A stretch of 6,078 nucleotides of DNA from an uncultured Ruminococcus sp. (GCA_902803585.1 CADCQO010000270.1:1-6078), one strand, 5' to 3'. Counted from the first letter of the stretch, positions 1 through 5,995 are shown. The notes: generated by a model from the letters alone, not told the origin. Program-made: numbers and translations.

Positions 1-942
1 CTGTGCGAATTGTTCCTGATAGGGCCGGGCAGAACGCAGGGACAGGGCATTTATCGTGGAGTGGAAGAATTATTGCCGGGAGAATATGCCTTTTTTGACG
101 GAGAAAAGTTGTTTCGTCGCCGTTACTATATGCTTACGGCAAAGGAACATACCGATGATATCACCCAAAGCCTGCAAAAAGTGCGGGAATTGCTGACAGA
201 TGCGATTGAACGTCAGCTGGTATCAGATGTACCATTGTGCTGTTTCCTGTCGGGCGGGCTTGATTCCAGCATCATTTCGTATACAGCGTCCTGTCAGCGT
301 CAGCGCAGCGGCGGACAGCCCATTGACACCTACTCGATCGACTATCGGGACAATGAAAAGTATTTTCAGAGCAGTCTGTTCCAACCCACACCCGACAGCG
401 AGTTTATCGGCATGATGTCACAGGCGATAGGTTCACGCCATCATAATGTCACAATTGACAATACCGACCTTTTCCATGCGCTCAGACCTGCAGCAGAAGC
501 AAGGGGCTTTCCGGGAATGACAGATGTAGATGCGTCACTGCTGTTATTCTGCGGAAAGATTAAGGAGGATTTTACAGTAGCCCTTTCGGGTGAGTGTGCA
601 GATGAGCTTTTCGGAGGATATCTCTGGTATCACAATACAGAGATACTGTTTGAAGATACTTTCCCTTGGTCACGTTCTTTATCTGTGCGGCGGTCAATTC
701 TGAAAAGCGGATTTTTACCGCGTGGTGAGGAATACGTCCGACAAAAATATCTTGATACCTGTGTGCATACCGAAAAACTGTCCACTGACTCACCGCTGGA
801 CAAGCGCATGAGAGAGATGTTTGCGCTGAATTTCTATTGGTTCATGCAGACTTTGCTTGAAAGGAAGGATATAATAGAAAACGCTTCCCCTTATATGAAG
901 CATAAAGGGAAGCGTTTGAAAATTCAGGGAAAACCTCTATAA
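1..942 (+). pseudogene. asnB: Class B asparagine synthetase fragment: 5' end outside window, 3' third missing
   Basis: The intact family converts aspartate, ATP and glutamine to asparagine, with an N-terminal glutamine amidotransferase domain and a C-terminal ATP-pyrophosphatase synthetase domain. The frame is open from base 1, so the start is off the left edge; a TTG at 10 is not a believable start. Counting from base 10, residues 1-30 resemble the end of the amidotransferase domain (IGPGRTQGQGIYRG, then LLPGEYAFFDG). The PP-loop FLSGGLDSS is at about 79-87, and SGECADELFGGY at 193-204. Similarity runs through MQTLLERKD (279-287) and stops at base 870, exactly where family members continue with RMSM and a VRVPF-like segment. 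The last 23 codons are low-complexity, lysine-rich sequence read through the opposing operon's terminator. Roughly 180-200 C-terminal residues of the synthetase domain are therefore absent, and activity is unlikely. The cysteine in SGECADE replaces the glycine of E. coli AsnB, but I recall it from clostridial homologues. The family call is secure; pseudogene status is inferred from the truncation. Confidence 0.88.
877..917 (-). terminator. Intrinsic terminator of the sortase operon
   Basis: AAACGCTTCCC (879-889) and GGGAAGCGTTT (907-917) form a perfect 11-bp stem. Past one mismatch, four more pairs can form (891-894 with 902-905), leaving a loop of about 7 nt. Read on the minus strand, the stem is followed by TTTTCTATTATAT, a usable U-rich tract. 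On the plus strand the stem is followed by GAAAATTC, a poor tract. It therefore terminates the minus-strand operon, about 20 bp past the stop of its last gene. It also lies inside the tail of the truncated asparagine synthetase frame. Confidence 0.88.
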
Positions 943-1836
943 ACTGGTGGCACGGCGGTAGTGCTGGACATAGAGCGTAAAGAGAACGACAGACACTGCC
1001 AAAAGAACGCCGGACCATATATAGAAATTGTAAAACAGACCGTTGAAATAGTTGACGAACAGATTATAGAGAGAGCGTGTAGATAAATTGATTTTTTTCA
1101 GTTTGTCTGACAGCAGCAGAATCGTCGGCAGAATAGCAACAGCCAGAAATGCGCCCGTACTTCCAAGAAACAGATACCTGAATCGACGGTGCTTATATTG
1201 GTTGGTAAAGTATATAATACCGATGATAACCAGTGCCATTACTGCAAGCGATCCCGTAACAATGTTCAGTATCGTTTTAGCCTTATAGATATAATTGGCG
1301 ATTCTTGAGAAGAAGGTGATGGATATCTGATCAACGTAAATATCCGTCGCTTCATTGACAAAATAAGCGATATTGGTATCAGAATCATCAGTTAACTTGA
1401 TGTTTTTTTCCTGAATATAGCTTTCAATTGCTGCATAAAGCTGCTGCTTGAAAGTGGTTGTTCTGACAAGGGTATTCTCTCCTGAGTAAAATGAAGCAAT
1501 ATACTCATCAATTGCTGTGACGATATCGTAATTTTTCACAAACTCAGCGGCAAACTCCTTGTCAAATCCGCTTGCGTCCGTCAAGTCCTCCATGCGGCTT
1601 TGCAGTTCAGATTTTACCATAGTATAGTAGCTATTGCTTTTCATTGTCTGAAGAATATAGTCCTTTGAAAAAATGGTGAAATAAAGAACCATACATACTG
1701 AAAGAAGAAACAACACAAAAGCGAGGAAAAAAGCGAGAACAGAATAGGCAACAGACCTCAGTCTGGATCCATGCCTGCGATGATGTGTATGTTCCCGCAT
1801 CTGTTCCTGTCCGGCTTCATTTTCGAGTTCCGACAT
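937..1836 (-). CDS. Four-helix membrane protein of unknown function, third gene of the sortase operon
   Basis: I do not recognise this 299-residue protein as a named family. A charged cytoplasmic N-terminus with a His/Arg-rich stretch (about 15-28, HTHHRRHGSR) leads into a first helix at about 29-55. A region of about 130 residues (56-187) follows, predicted to be outside the cell and rich in acidic and aromatic residues. Three more helices lie at about 189-211, 220-243 and 270-292. The C-terminus is short and basic. The ATG at 1836 is supported by GGAGG at 1846-1850, 9 nt upstream, and starts 17 nt after the sortase stop, so the two genes are cotranscribed. The position suggests a membrane partner of the sortase or its substrate, but no catalytic motif supports this. 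Its last codons overlap the end of the opposing asparagine synthetase frame by 6 bp. The gene is real with high confidence; its function is unknown. Confidence 0.85.
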   Translation of the reverse strand: MSELENEAGQEQMREHTHHRRHGSRLRSVAYSVLAFFLAFVLFLLSVCMVLYFTIFSKDYILQTMKSNSYYTMVKSELQSRMEDLTDASGFDKEFAAEFVKNYDIVTAIDEYIASFYSGENTLVRTTTFKQQLYAAIESYIQEKNIKLTDDSDTNIAYFVNEATDIYVDQISITFFSRIANYIYKAKTILNIVTGSLAVMALVIIGIIYFTNQYKHRRFRYLFLGSTGAFLAVAILPTILLLSDKLKKINLSTRSLYNLFVNYFNGLFYNFYIWSGVLLAVSVVLFTLYVQHYRRATSL

Positions 1837-1853
1837 ATATATCTTCCTCCCTG

Positions 1854-2588
1854 TCAGTGGTTTTTGTCTATGACAGGCCCCGAAACAGGTTTTGCATAGA
1901 CAAAATATCTGTTTGGAGTAAGTCCCAACTCGTCAAAAGGGTAGCAGGTATACATGATGAGGTTTTCTTTATCAGCAGCAAGATCATATGCTGATTTGTC
2001 ATCTTTATCTTTTACCTGCATATCGGTTATTTCATATTGATAATTACCGTAGTTGGTTCTTATTTTTACGATCTGCCCTTTGCGGGCGTATTTCAAACCA
2101 TTGAAATATGTGTTGTTGTGGCCGGCAACAAGTATTGTTCTGCCATATCCGGGAATGGCACTGCCGTTGTAGATACCAACACCGTTTCTCAAAGCAATAT
2201 TGCTGTCACCAAAAAAAAGCTTTGTGCGTATCTGACAGTCCTCTATGATCAATTCTCCGAATTGGTTATCATACGAAGGAAATAATATACTGGAAATGTT
2301 GACTGTTTCCTGTTTTGAAACCTGCGAAGAGCTTTCAGAGGAGCTTGTCTGTGTTTCCTTTTGATATTCCGAAAAATCATCTACCGGCACAAAAATGTTT
2401 ACATACTCCTTAGAAAAATTCTTTTCATTATCAGAGAAAAACATACTGGCTCGTGACAGGTAAGAAGAAGCAGAGGGAAACAATATCAAAGCACAGACAA
2501 GATAAATAACTGCACAAAAAACGATGGGAAGAATAACCAAATTCTTCCCATACAACGACTTCTTGTGTGAACGATGCACCTTAGGCAT
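1854..2588 (-). CDS. Class D-like sortase (membrane transpeptidase)
   Basis: Sortases cut a C-terminal sorting motif in exported proteins and join the new end to peptidoglycan precursor or pilin lysine at the outer face of the membrane. The chosen start gives 244 residues, a usual length. There is one N-terminal signal anchor (about 17-38), a serine-rich linker (about 80-90), then the sortase barrel. The catalytic residues are visible: His147 in VAGHNNTYF, Cys215 in MYTCYPF (the TLxTC site) and Arg227 in TPNRYFVYA. The TCYPF...PxRFxVYA arrangement is that of class D/E-like enzymes, not class A or B. The same frame is open upstream to 2816, but that stretch overlaps the preceding gene and has no sortase character. 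The ATG at 2588 overlaps the preceding stop by 8 nt (ATGCCTAA), with only a weak AAGAAGG 12 nt upstream, which suggests translational coupling. The family call is firm; the subclass is less so. Confidence 0.93.
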   Translation of the reverse strand: MPKVHRSHKKSLYGKNLVILPIVFCAVIYLVCALILFPSASSYLSRASMFFSDNEKNFSKEYVNIFVPVDDFSEYQKETQTSSSESSSQVSKQETVNISSILFPSYDNQFGELIIEDCQIRTKLFFGDSNIALRNGVGIYNGSAIPGYGRTILVAGHNNTYFNGLKYARKGQIVKIRTNYGNYQYEITDMQVKDKDDKSAYDLAADKENLIMYTCYPFDELGLTPNRYFVYAKPVSGPVIDKNH

Positions 2589-3186
2589 TAGCAGACTCAG
2601 CCTTCTTCTTTGTGCTGATAAGATAAACACCAGCAGCAGAAACGAGAAGCACACCAATACCTGCAGCGGCTGTAACACCCGGAATGTCAAAATCAAAGCC
2701 AGTGGGCTTGATGGGGCTGGGATCAATGGGTGTCTTCTTGCCAAGCTGTACGGTGAAGATAACTTTTCCGTTCTGGTCAATGATAGGTACAACACGTGTA
2801 GACTTATCGTAAGCAATCTTCAGATTAACTACATCAACAACGTACTGACACTTAGAAACAAAGGTGTCGATCTGTGCATCTGTCATCTGGTCGTAATTGG
2901 CAGCACCAGTGCTTGTAAGGTATGCTTTTACTAATTCAATTCTCGCGATGATCTCATTAGCCTGTTCTTCAGTTACTTCTACGGTATTCAGATAGTTTTC
3001 GGTCTGGTTGATATATCTGACCGGCAAAGACTTCTGAGCGCCCTGCATGGTAACAGTAGTGTGCAGTTCATCAAGGATCTTCTGCTCAGCAGCATTGATA
3101 CCTGCAGCAAAAGCGGTTACAGAAGAAGCGATAGCAATCACAGCGGAAATCGAACCGATGGAAAGAGCTTTGAGAACCTTTTTCAT
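2581..3186 (-). CDS. Secreted, C-terminally anchored surface protein; probable dedicated sortase substrate
   Basis: The 201-residue product has a clear signal peptide (MKKVLK, hydrophobic core 8-22, likely cleavage around AFA-AG at 27-28). A helical, acidic/amide-rich domain spans about 30-125 (INAAEQKILDEL, then YINQTENYLN, VTEEQANEIIARI). A short beta-like segment lies at 131-150. The C-terminus has the layout of a sortase substrate: a proline-rich linker (TPIDPSPIKPTGF, 152-164), a hydrophobic helix (about 171-190) and a basic tail (STKKKAESANA). The best motif candidate is IKPTG (159-163), which keeps TG of LPxTG but has lysine where proline is expected. The N-terminal domain resembles a group of small Clostridia wall-anchored proteins I recall, but I know no function for it. 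The ATG at 3186 is preferred over 3192 because GGAAGG (3195-3200) lies 8 nt from it but only 2 nt from the earlier ATG. It is first in the operon, overlapping the sortase gene, so it is probably the sortase's own substrate. Confidence 0.88.
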   Translation of the reverse strand: MKKVLKALSIGSISAVIAIASSVTAFAAGINAAEQKILDELHTTVTMQGAQKSLPVRYINQTENYLNTVEVTEEQANEIIARIELVKAYLTSTGAANYDQMTDAQIDTFVSKCQYVVDVVNLKIAYDKSTRVVPIIDQNGKVIFTVQLGKKTPIDPSPIKPTGFDFDIPGVTAAAGIGVLLVSAAGVYLISTKKKAESANA

Positions 3187-3194
3187 ATACATTT

Positions 3195-3200
3195 CCTTCC
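3195..3200 (-). promoter_or_regulatory. Ribosome binding site that decides the surface-protein start
   Basis: GGAAGG on the minus strand sits 8 nt before the ATG at 3186 and only 2 nt before the in-frame ATG at 3192. Normal Shine-Dalgarno spacing favours the shorter product (MKKVLKAL), which also looks like an ordinary signal peptide start. Confidence 0.75.
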
Positions 3201-3244
3201 TGAAAAATAGTTTTTAAGAAATCAAAATCTGAAATCTTGTTCCT

Positions 3245-3273
3245 ATTATACTCCGAACAGTGGTATTTGTCAA
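3245..3273 (-). promoter_or_regulatory. Sigma-A promoter of the sortase operon
   Basis: Read on the minus strand, TTGACA (3268-3273) is followed after exactly 17 nt by TATAAT (3245-3250). Both hexamers match the vegetative consensus perfectly. Transcription should begin near 3238, giving a leader of about 50 nt before the ATG at 3186. No hairpin was seen in that leader. No other promoter was found inside the three-gene operon. Confidence 0.9.
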
Positions 3274-3314
3274 TACTCAGCAATCATAAACTTGTGGTTG
3301 TAAATCATCATAAT

Positions 3315-3328
3315 CATAGAATTCTATG
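3315..3328. repeat. 14-bp perfect palindrome, possible operator
   Basis: CATAGAATTCTATG is its own reverse complement, and the symmetry ends at both sides. It lies 42 bp upstream of the -35 box of the sortase promoter, centred near -83 relative to the predicted start. That suits an activator or upstream regulator site better than a simple repressor block. I do not recognise it as the site of a known regulator, and chance occurrence in AT-rich DNA is possible. Confidence 0.4.
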
Positions 3329-3518
3329 GGAATTTGTAATATTTTTTTCCAAAAAAATAAAAAAAATACACAATATCGAATAAAGTGTGGAGTTTGTTTC
3401 TTTTGAGGAAATAGTGAGTTTTAAATAAAAAAGAGTGAGAACTGATTTGATGTGCAAATGTAAGGTTTAGTACAGCGTTTTCAGCATTATTTTAGTAAAA
3501 AAGTGGAAAATATATGTT

Positions 3519-3532
3519 GCTGTATTGACAGC
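3519..3532. repeat. Inverted repeat overlapping the -35 box of the capsule-control promoter
   Basis: GCTGT (3519-3523) and ACAGC (3528-3532) are complementary arms around ATTG, and the right half lies on the TTGACA box. Flanking TATAT (3511-3515) and ATATA (3534-3538) add imperfect outer symmetry, off by 2 nt. A repressor bound here would block the promoter. The arms are short, so this is tentative. Confidence 0.35.
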
Positions 3533-3553
3533 TATATAAATGTTAGTTATAAT
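3525..3553 (+). promoter_or_regulatory. Sigma-A promoter of the capsule-control operon
   Basis: TTGACA (3525-3530), a 17-nt spacer and TATAAT (3548-3553) match the vegetative consensus perfectly. The expected start is near 3560, leaving a leader of about 59 nt. That leader contains a weak 5-bp hairpin (3582-3586 with 3592-3596) and the ribosome binding site AGGAG (3607-3611). Confidence 0.9.
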
Positions 3554-3618
3554 ATTTTGGCATAGTTCATTGTAGAAATACGTCTGCTATCCAGACAAAA
3601 CAGAGTAGGAGTGTATGT

Positions 3619-4338
3619 ATGGAAGAAAAAATAGAGAAGCCAGTCGAGAGAGAGATTGATCTTCGGGTTATTTGGGGCATTTTGAAGAAAAATCTCATAT
3701 TTATAATTCTGGTGACCATTCTTTTTGGTGTCGTAAGTTATGTGTATTCCGCTTTCATCATCTCCAAGCAATACTCGGCCAGTGCAATGATGATTGTGAA
3801 CAATAAGTCTAACGATAAAACTACCTATAACACCACAGAAATGACTGCTGCACAGAACCTTGCTGAGGTTTACTCAATCATTATCAAGTCTGACACCGTT
3901 TTACAGAAAGTTATTGATAACCTGCAGTTAAATACCACTTATATCCAGCTCAATAAATGCGTGAGTGTTTCTTCAGTCAATTCCACACAGGTTTTTAAAG
4001 TAACGATGCAGCATACCAATATGAAATTTGCAGAGGAAGTCGTGGCTGAAATTGTCAAGGTGGCACCGGATATCATTAAGGATACCGTTGAGGCTGGTTC
4101 TGTTAAGGTGGTCAGTGGTGCAAAAATTGACAATAACAGAAATCCGGTCAGTCCTAATCTCAGAAAAAACACGATTTTGGGTTCGTTGATAGGACTTGCA
4201 TTTATCCTTGTAGTTGTTTTCCTCAAAGAAATGATTAAGAATACATTCAAAACAGAAGATGATATTGTCAATTCGCTTCATGTGCCGCTGATAGGCATTA
4301 TTCCTGAAGTTCATGGAAAGGAGTTCAATAAGGCATGA
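3619..4338 (+). CDS. Polysaccharide co-polymerase / BY-kinase membrane adaptor (Wzd/CapA/YwqC type)
   Basis: This 239-residue protein belongs to the Wzz-like chain-length regulators. In Firmicutes they sit in the membrane, control capsule or exopolysaccharide polymer length and activate a separate cytoplasmic tyrosine kinase through their C-terminal tail. An amphipathic N-terminus containing EIDLRVIWGILKKN (about 12-25) precedes the first helix (about 26-48). An extracellular region of about 135 residues follows, then the family's proline motif before the second helix (NPVSPN, 175-180). The second helix spans about 186-203. The cytoplasmic tail (204-239) ends in VPLIGIIPEV, as expected for the kinase-activating part. 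Length is normal. AGGAG lies 7 nt before the ATG at 3619; another ATG at 3615 is out of frame. The stop overlaps the kinase start by 4 nt (ATGA). No symbol is given because naming varies by species. Confidence 0.93.
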   Translation: MEEKIEKPVEREIDLRVIWGILKKNLIFIILVTILFGVVSYVYSAFIISKQYSASAMMIVNNKSNDKTTYNTTEMTAAQNLAEVYSIIIKSDTVLQKVIDNLQLNTTYIQLNKCVSVSSVNSTQVFKVTMQHTNMKFAEEVVAEIVKVAPDIIKDTVEAGSVKVVSGAKIDNNRNPVSPNLRKNTILGSLIGLAFILVVVFLKEMIKNTFKTEDDIVNSLHVPLIGIIPEVHGKEFNKA

Positions 4339-5075
4339 GTAAAAGACATCAGAAACCTGTTACAAAGCAGCTTTTGAGTGTTTCAGACCAGAATGCTCCC
4401 TTCAGTTATGTTGAAGCGTATAAAATGCTTTGCACTAATTTTGAGTTTATCACAACCGCTCAGGACTGCAAAAATATTATGGTGACCTCTACGCTTGCCA
4501 ATGAGGGCAAAACCAATGTTTCTATCAATCTGGCAAGATCTTTGGCTGGATATGGTAAAAGAGTATGCCTTGTGGAATGCGACCTGCGCCGTCCGACCGC
4601 TCATAAACTTGTTTTCCTGAGCAGAAATACAGAGGGACTTACCAATGTGCTGAAGGGCGAAACAGAACTTTCAAAGGTTATCAGAAAAGTGGATAATACT
4701 ACTATGGACGTCCTTCTGGCTGGCGTTACGCCTCCTAATCCTTCAGAACTCCTTGCAAGTGAAAAGATGAAAGCAATTATTGAAGCACTTGAAAAGGAAT
4801 ATGATTACATCATTTATGATACGCCTCCTGTGCTGCTTGTTGCCGACGCTGCAACGCTTGGCAAATATATGGACGGTGCTATTTTCGTTGTCAAGCACAA
4901 TAAAACGGAAAAGAATCTTGTCCTGAAAGCAAAGAAAAACCTTGATTCTGCCGGTGTAAGGGTTTTGGGAGCGGTTTATAGTATGTATAATGAGAAATCT
5001 GCAGGCTCTTACTCCAATTACTCCTCATACAACTATTACTACTATTACGGCAGTTCTCCAAAAGATAAGAAGTAA
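4335..5075 (+). CDS. BY-kinase: tyrosine autokinase of capsule/exopolysaccharide synthesis (Wze/CapB/YwqD type)
   Basis: The 246-residue cytoplasmic protein is a bacterial tyrosine kinase of the P-loop (MinD/Mrp-like) fold. It pairs with the adaptor encoded just upstream, and cycles of phosphorylation and assembly tune polymer export. Walker A is TSTLANEGKT (51-60), Walker A' LVECDLRRP (79-87) and Walker B YIIYDTPP (158-165). The C-terminal tail has a dense tyrosine cluster (Y226, Y229, Y232, Y234-Y238), the expected autophosphorylation sites. The oligomerisation motif near the N-terminus, usually ExxRxxR, reads E27-x2-K30-x2-C33. Walker A' has cysteine (ECD) where DAD or DCD is usual. AAAGGAG (4317-4323) is the ribosome binding site, 11 nt from the ATG, and the start overlaps the adaptor stop by 4 nt. 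Phosphatase partner follows 17 nt downstream. The function is firmly indicated; the exact polymer is unknown. Confidence 0.95.
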   Translation: MSKRHQKPVTKQLLSVSDQNAPFSYVEAYKMLCTNFEFITTAQDCKNIMVTSTLANEGKTNVSINLARSLAGYGKRVCLVECDLRRPTAHKLVFLSRNTEGLTNVLKGETELSKVIRKVDNTTMDVLLAGVTPPNPSELLASEKMKAIIEALEKEYDYIIYDTPPVLLVADAATLGKYMDGAIFVVKHNKTEKNLVLKAKKNLDSAGVRVLGAVYSMYNEKSAGSYSNYSSYNYYYYYGSSPKDKK

Positions 5076-5092
5076 AGGTGCAGTGATGAGAT

Positions 5093-5851
5093 ATGATTGA
5101 TATGCACTGCCATATTCTTCCGGGAATAGATGATGGAGCAAAAACAGAACAGGAGTCTTTGAAACTCCTTCAAGCCGAAAAGGAGCAGGGAATTGATAAA
5201 GTTGTATTTACCCCTCATTTTAATCCCGAAAGAATCTCCCTTGAGAAATTTTTGCGTGTCAGGCAAGAAAGTTATGAACGCCTGAAGGCTGCAAAGGGCT
5301 TTTCAGCGCTTGGTATGGAAACAAAAGTCGGCGCAGAAGTTTTTTATTCTGTGCGGCTTGTTGATATGGACATTTCAGGGCTCTGCTTTGAAAATACCAA
5401 TTATGTGTTGATAGAGTTTCCTACCAATGTAAGACCATACGGTATTACCCATACTGTCCAGAATCTGATAGGTCGGGGATATACGCCGATATTGGCTCAC
5501 GTTGAAAGATATCAGTATTTTACACAAGATCCCACACAACTTTATGATTTGGTAATGCTTGGCTGCGTAGCACAAGTCAATGCAGCAGCTGTCGTAAGTG
5601 GCGGCAGTTATAAGGGTGTCAGTGCCTTACAATATATCAATTGGGAATTGGCACATATTATCTGCAGCGATGCCCATTCAGTGGATGATCGTCCGCCTAA
5701 TACCAGTGCTGCTTATCGGTTAGTTGAAAAGAAGCTTGGTGAACATTATACCGCATGGCTTCAGAAAAATAGTCTTGACATTTTCCAGAATAAATTTTTT
5801 GATATTCCGGTTATTCACAAGCCTAAAAAGTTTCTTGGACATTGGAGATAG
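5093..5851 (+). CDS. PHP-family protein-tyrosine phosphatase (Wzb/CpsB/YwqE type)
   Basis: The family is manganese-dependent and removes phosphate from the tyrosine tail of the cognate BY-kinase, resetting polymer synthesis. The product has 252 residues, normal for CpsB/YwqE. Metal-binding motifs appear in order: DMHCHILPGIDDGA (H5, H7, D13/D14), FTPH (H42), AEVFY (E82), IEFP (E108), LAHVERY (H136, E138) and CSDAH (D193, H195). No ligand appears to be missing. The start at 5093 gives the standard MIDMHCHILP beginning, and AAAGGTG (5074-5080) is a moderate ribosome binding site 12 nt away. The nearby ATG at 5086 leads to a stop after four codons and is not used. It is the last gene before a terminator, and the final codons form the terminator's left arm. 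It is cotranscribed with the adaptor and kinase. Confidence 0.95.
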   Translation: MIDMHCHILPGIDDGAKTEQESLKLLQAEKEQGIDKVVFTPHFNPERISLEKFLRVRQESYERLKAAKGFSALGMETKVGAEVFYSVRLVDMDISGLCFENTNYVLIEFPTNVRPYGITHTVQNLIGRGYTPILAHVERYQYFTQDPTQLYDLVMLGCVAQVNAAAVVSGGSYKGVSALQYINWELAHIICSDAHSVDDRPPNTSAAYRLVEKKLGEHYTAWLQKNSLDIFQNKFFDIPVIHKPKKFLGHWR

Positions 5852-5882
5852 ATGGTCATTTCCTTTTTAGGCTGTCTTTTTG
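5820..5882 (+). terminator. Intrinsic terminator of the capsule-control operon, left arm inside the phosphatase gene
   Basis: AGCCTAAAAAG (5820-5830) pairs perfectly over 11 bp with CTTTTTAGGCT (5863-5873) and is followed by GTCTTTTTG. The 32-nt loop contains the phosphatase stop codon. The stem is A/U-rich and the loop long, so termination may be partial and depend on ribosomes clearing the end of the gene. The position and U tract support a plus-strand terminator. Confidence 0.7.
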
Positions 5883-5995
5883 TAGAAATGTGTTTTTTGG
5901 TTTCTGTCTTTTGCAGATATTGTTGAAAATTTATGGGACATGGTGGAATATTGTTTTCTATGTTGACCTTATGTAAACAGTTATGATACAATCTA
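5852..5995 (+). other. Intergenic stretch between the phosphatase gene and the insertion-sequence end
   Basis: Apart from the right arm of the terminator (5863-5882) and a promoter (5963-5992), this T-rich stretch shows no ORF, RNA gene or repeat that I can support. It may be the original leader region of the next gene in the locus, now separated from it by the element beginning near 5995. Confidence 0.5.
5963..5992 (+). promoter_or_regulatory. Promoter upstream of the insertion-sequence end
   Basis: TTGACC (5963-5968), an 18-nt spacer and TACAAT (5987-5992), with the extended -10 TG at 5984-5985, form a good sigma-A promoter. It follows the operon terminator and reads rightward. The apparent insertion-element end begins within a few bases of its -10 box, so its original target gene may lie beyond the element. 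Confidence 0.6.

Larger units (their letters stand above)
3193..3618. other. Divergent intergenic control region
   Basis: These 426 bp separate two operons transcribed away from each other. They hold one consensus promoter for each direction, a 14-bp palindrome (3315-3328), a run of T then A tracts (about 3340-3369), and a dyad over the -35 box of the rightward promoter. The stretch 3370-3510 is AT-rich with no convincing ORF, RNA gene or repeat. The A/T tracts may bend DNA or help RNA polymerase, but that is only an inference. Confidence 0.7.

Noticed and set aside
2589..2816. In-frame extension of the sortase upstream to 2816, giving a 320-residue product
   Set aside because: The extension lies wholly inside the surface-protein gene in another frame, is leucine/serine-rich without sortase character, and the ATG at 2588 gives a normal N-terminal signal anchor.
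2524..2934. Plus-strand open frame of 136 codons
   Set aside because: It is antisense to the surface-protein and sortase genes, has no ribosome binding site or recognisable domain, and its cysteine-rich composition looks like a shadow.
3340..3369. T7 and A7/A8 tracts that look like an inverted repeat or terminator
   Set aside because: The two arms are separated by only 2 nt and contain no G/C stem. It is better read as simple AT-rich promoter-region DNA.
3582..3596. GTCTG/CAGAC hairpin in the leader of the capsule-control operon
   Set aside because: A 5-bp stem with a 5-nt loop is too weak for a terminator or a recognisable riboswitch.
3939..4314. Two minus-strand open frames opposite the adaptor gene
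   Set aside because: Both are shadows of a well-supported plus-strand gene, with no promoter, start signal or family resemblance.
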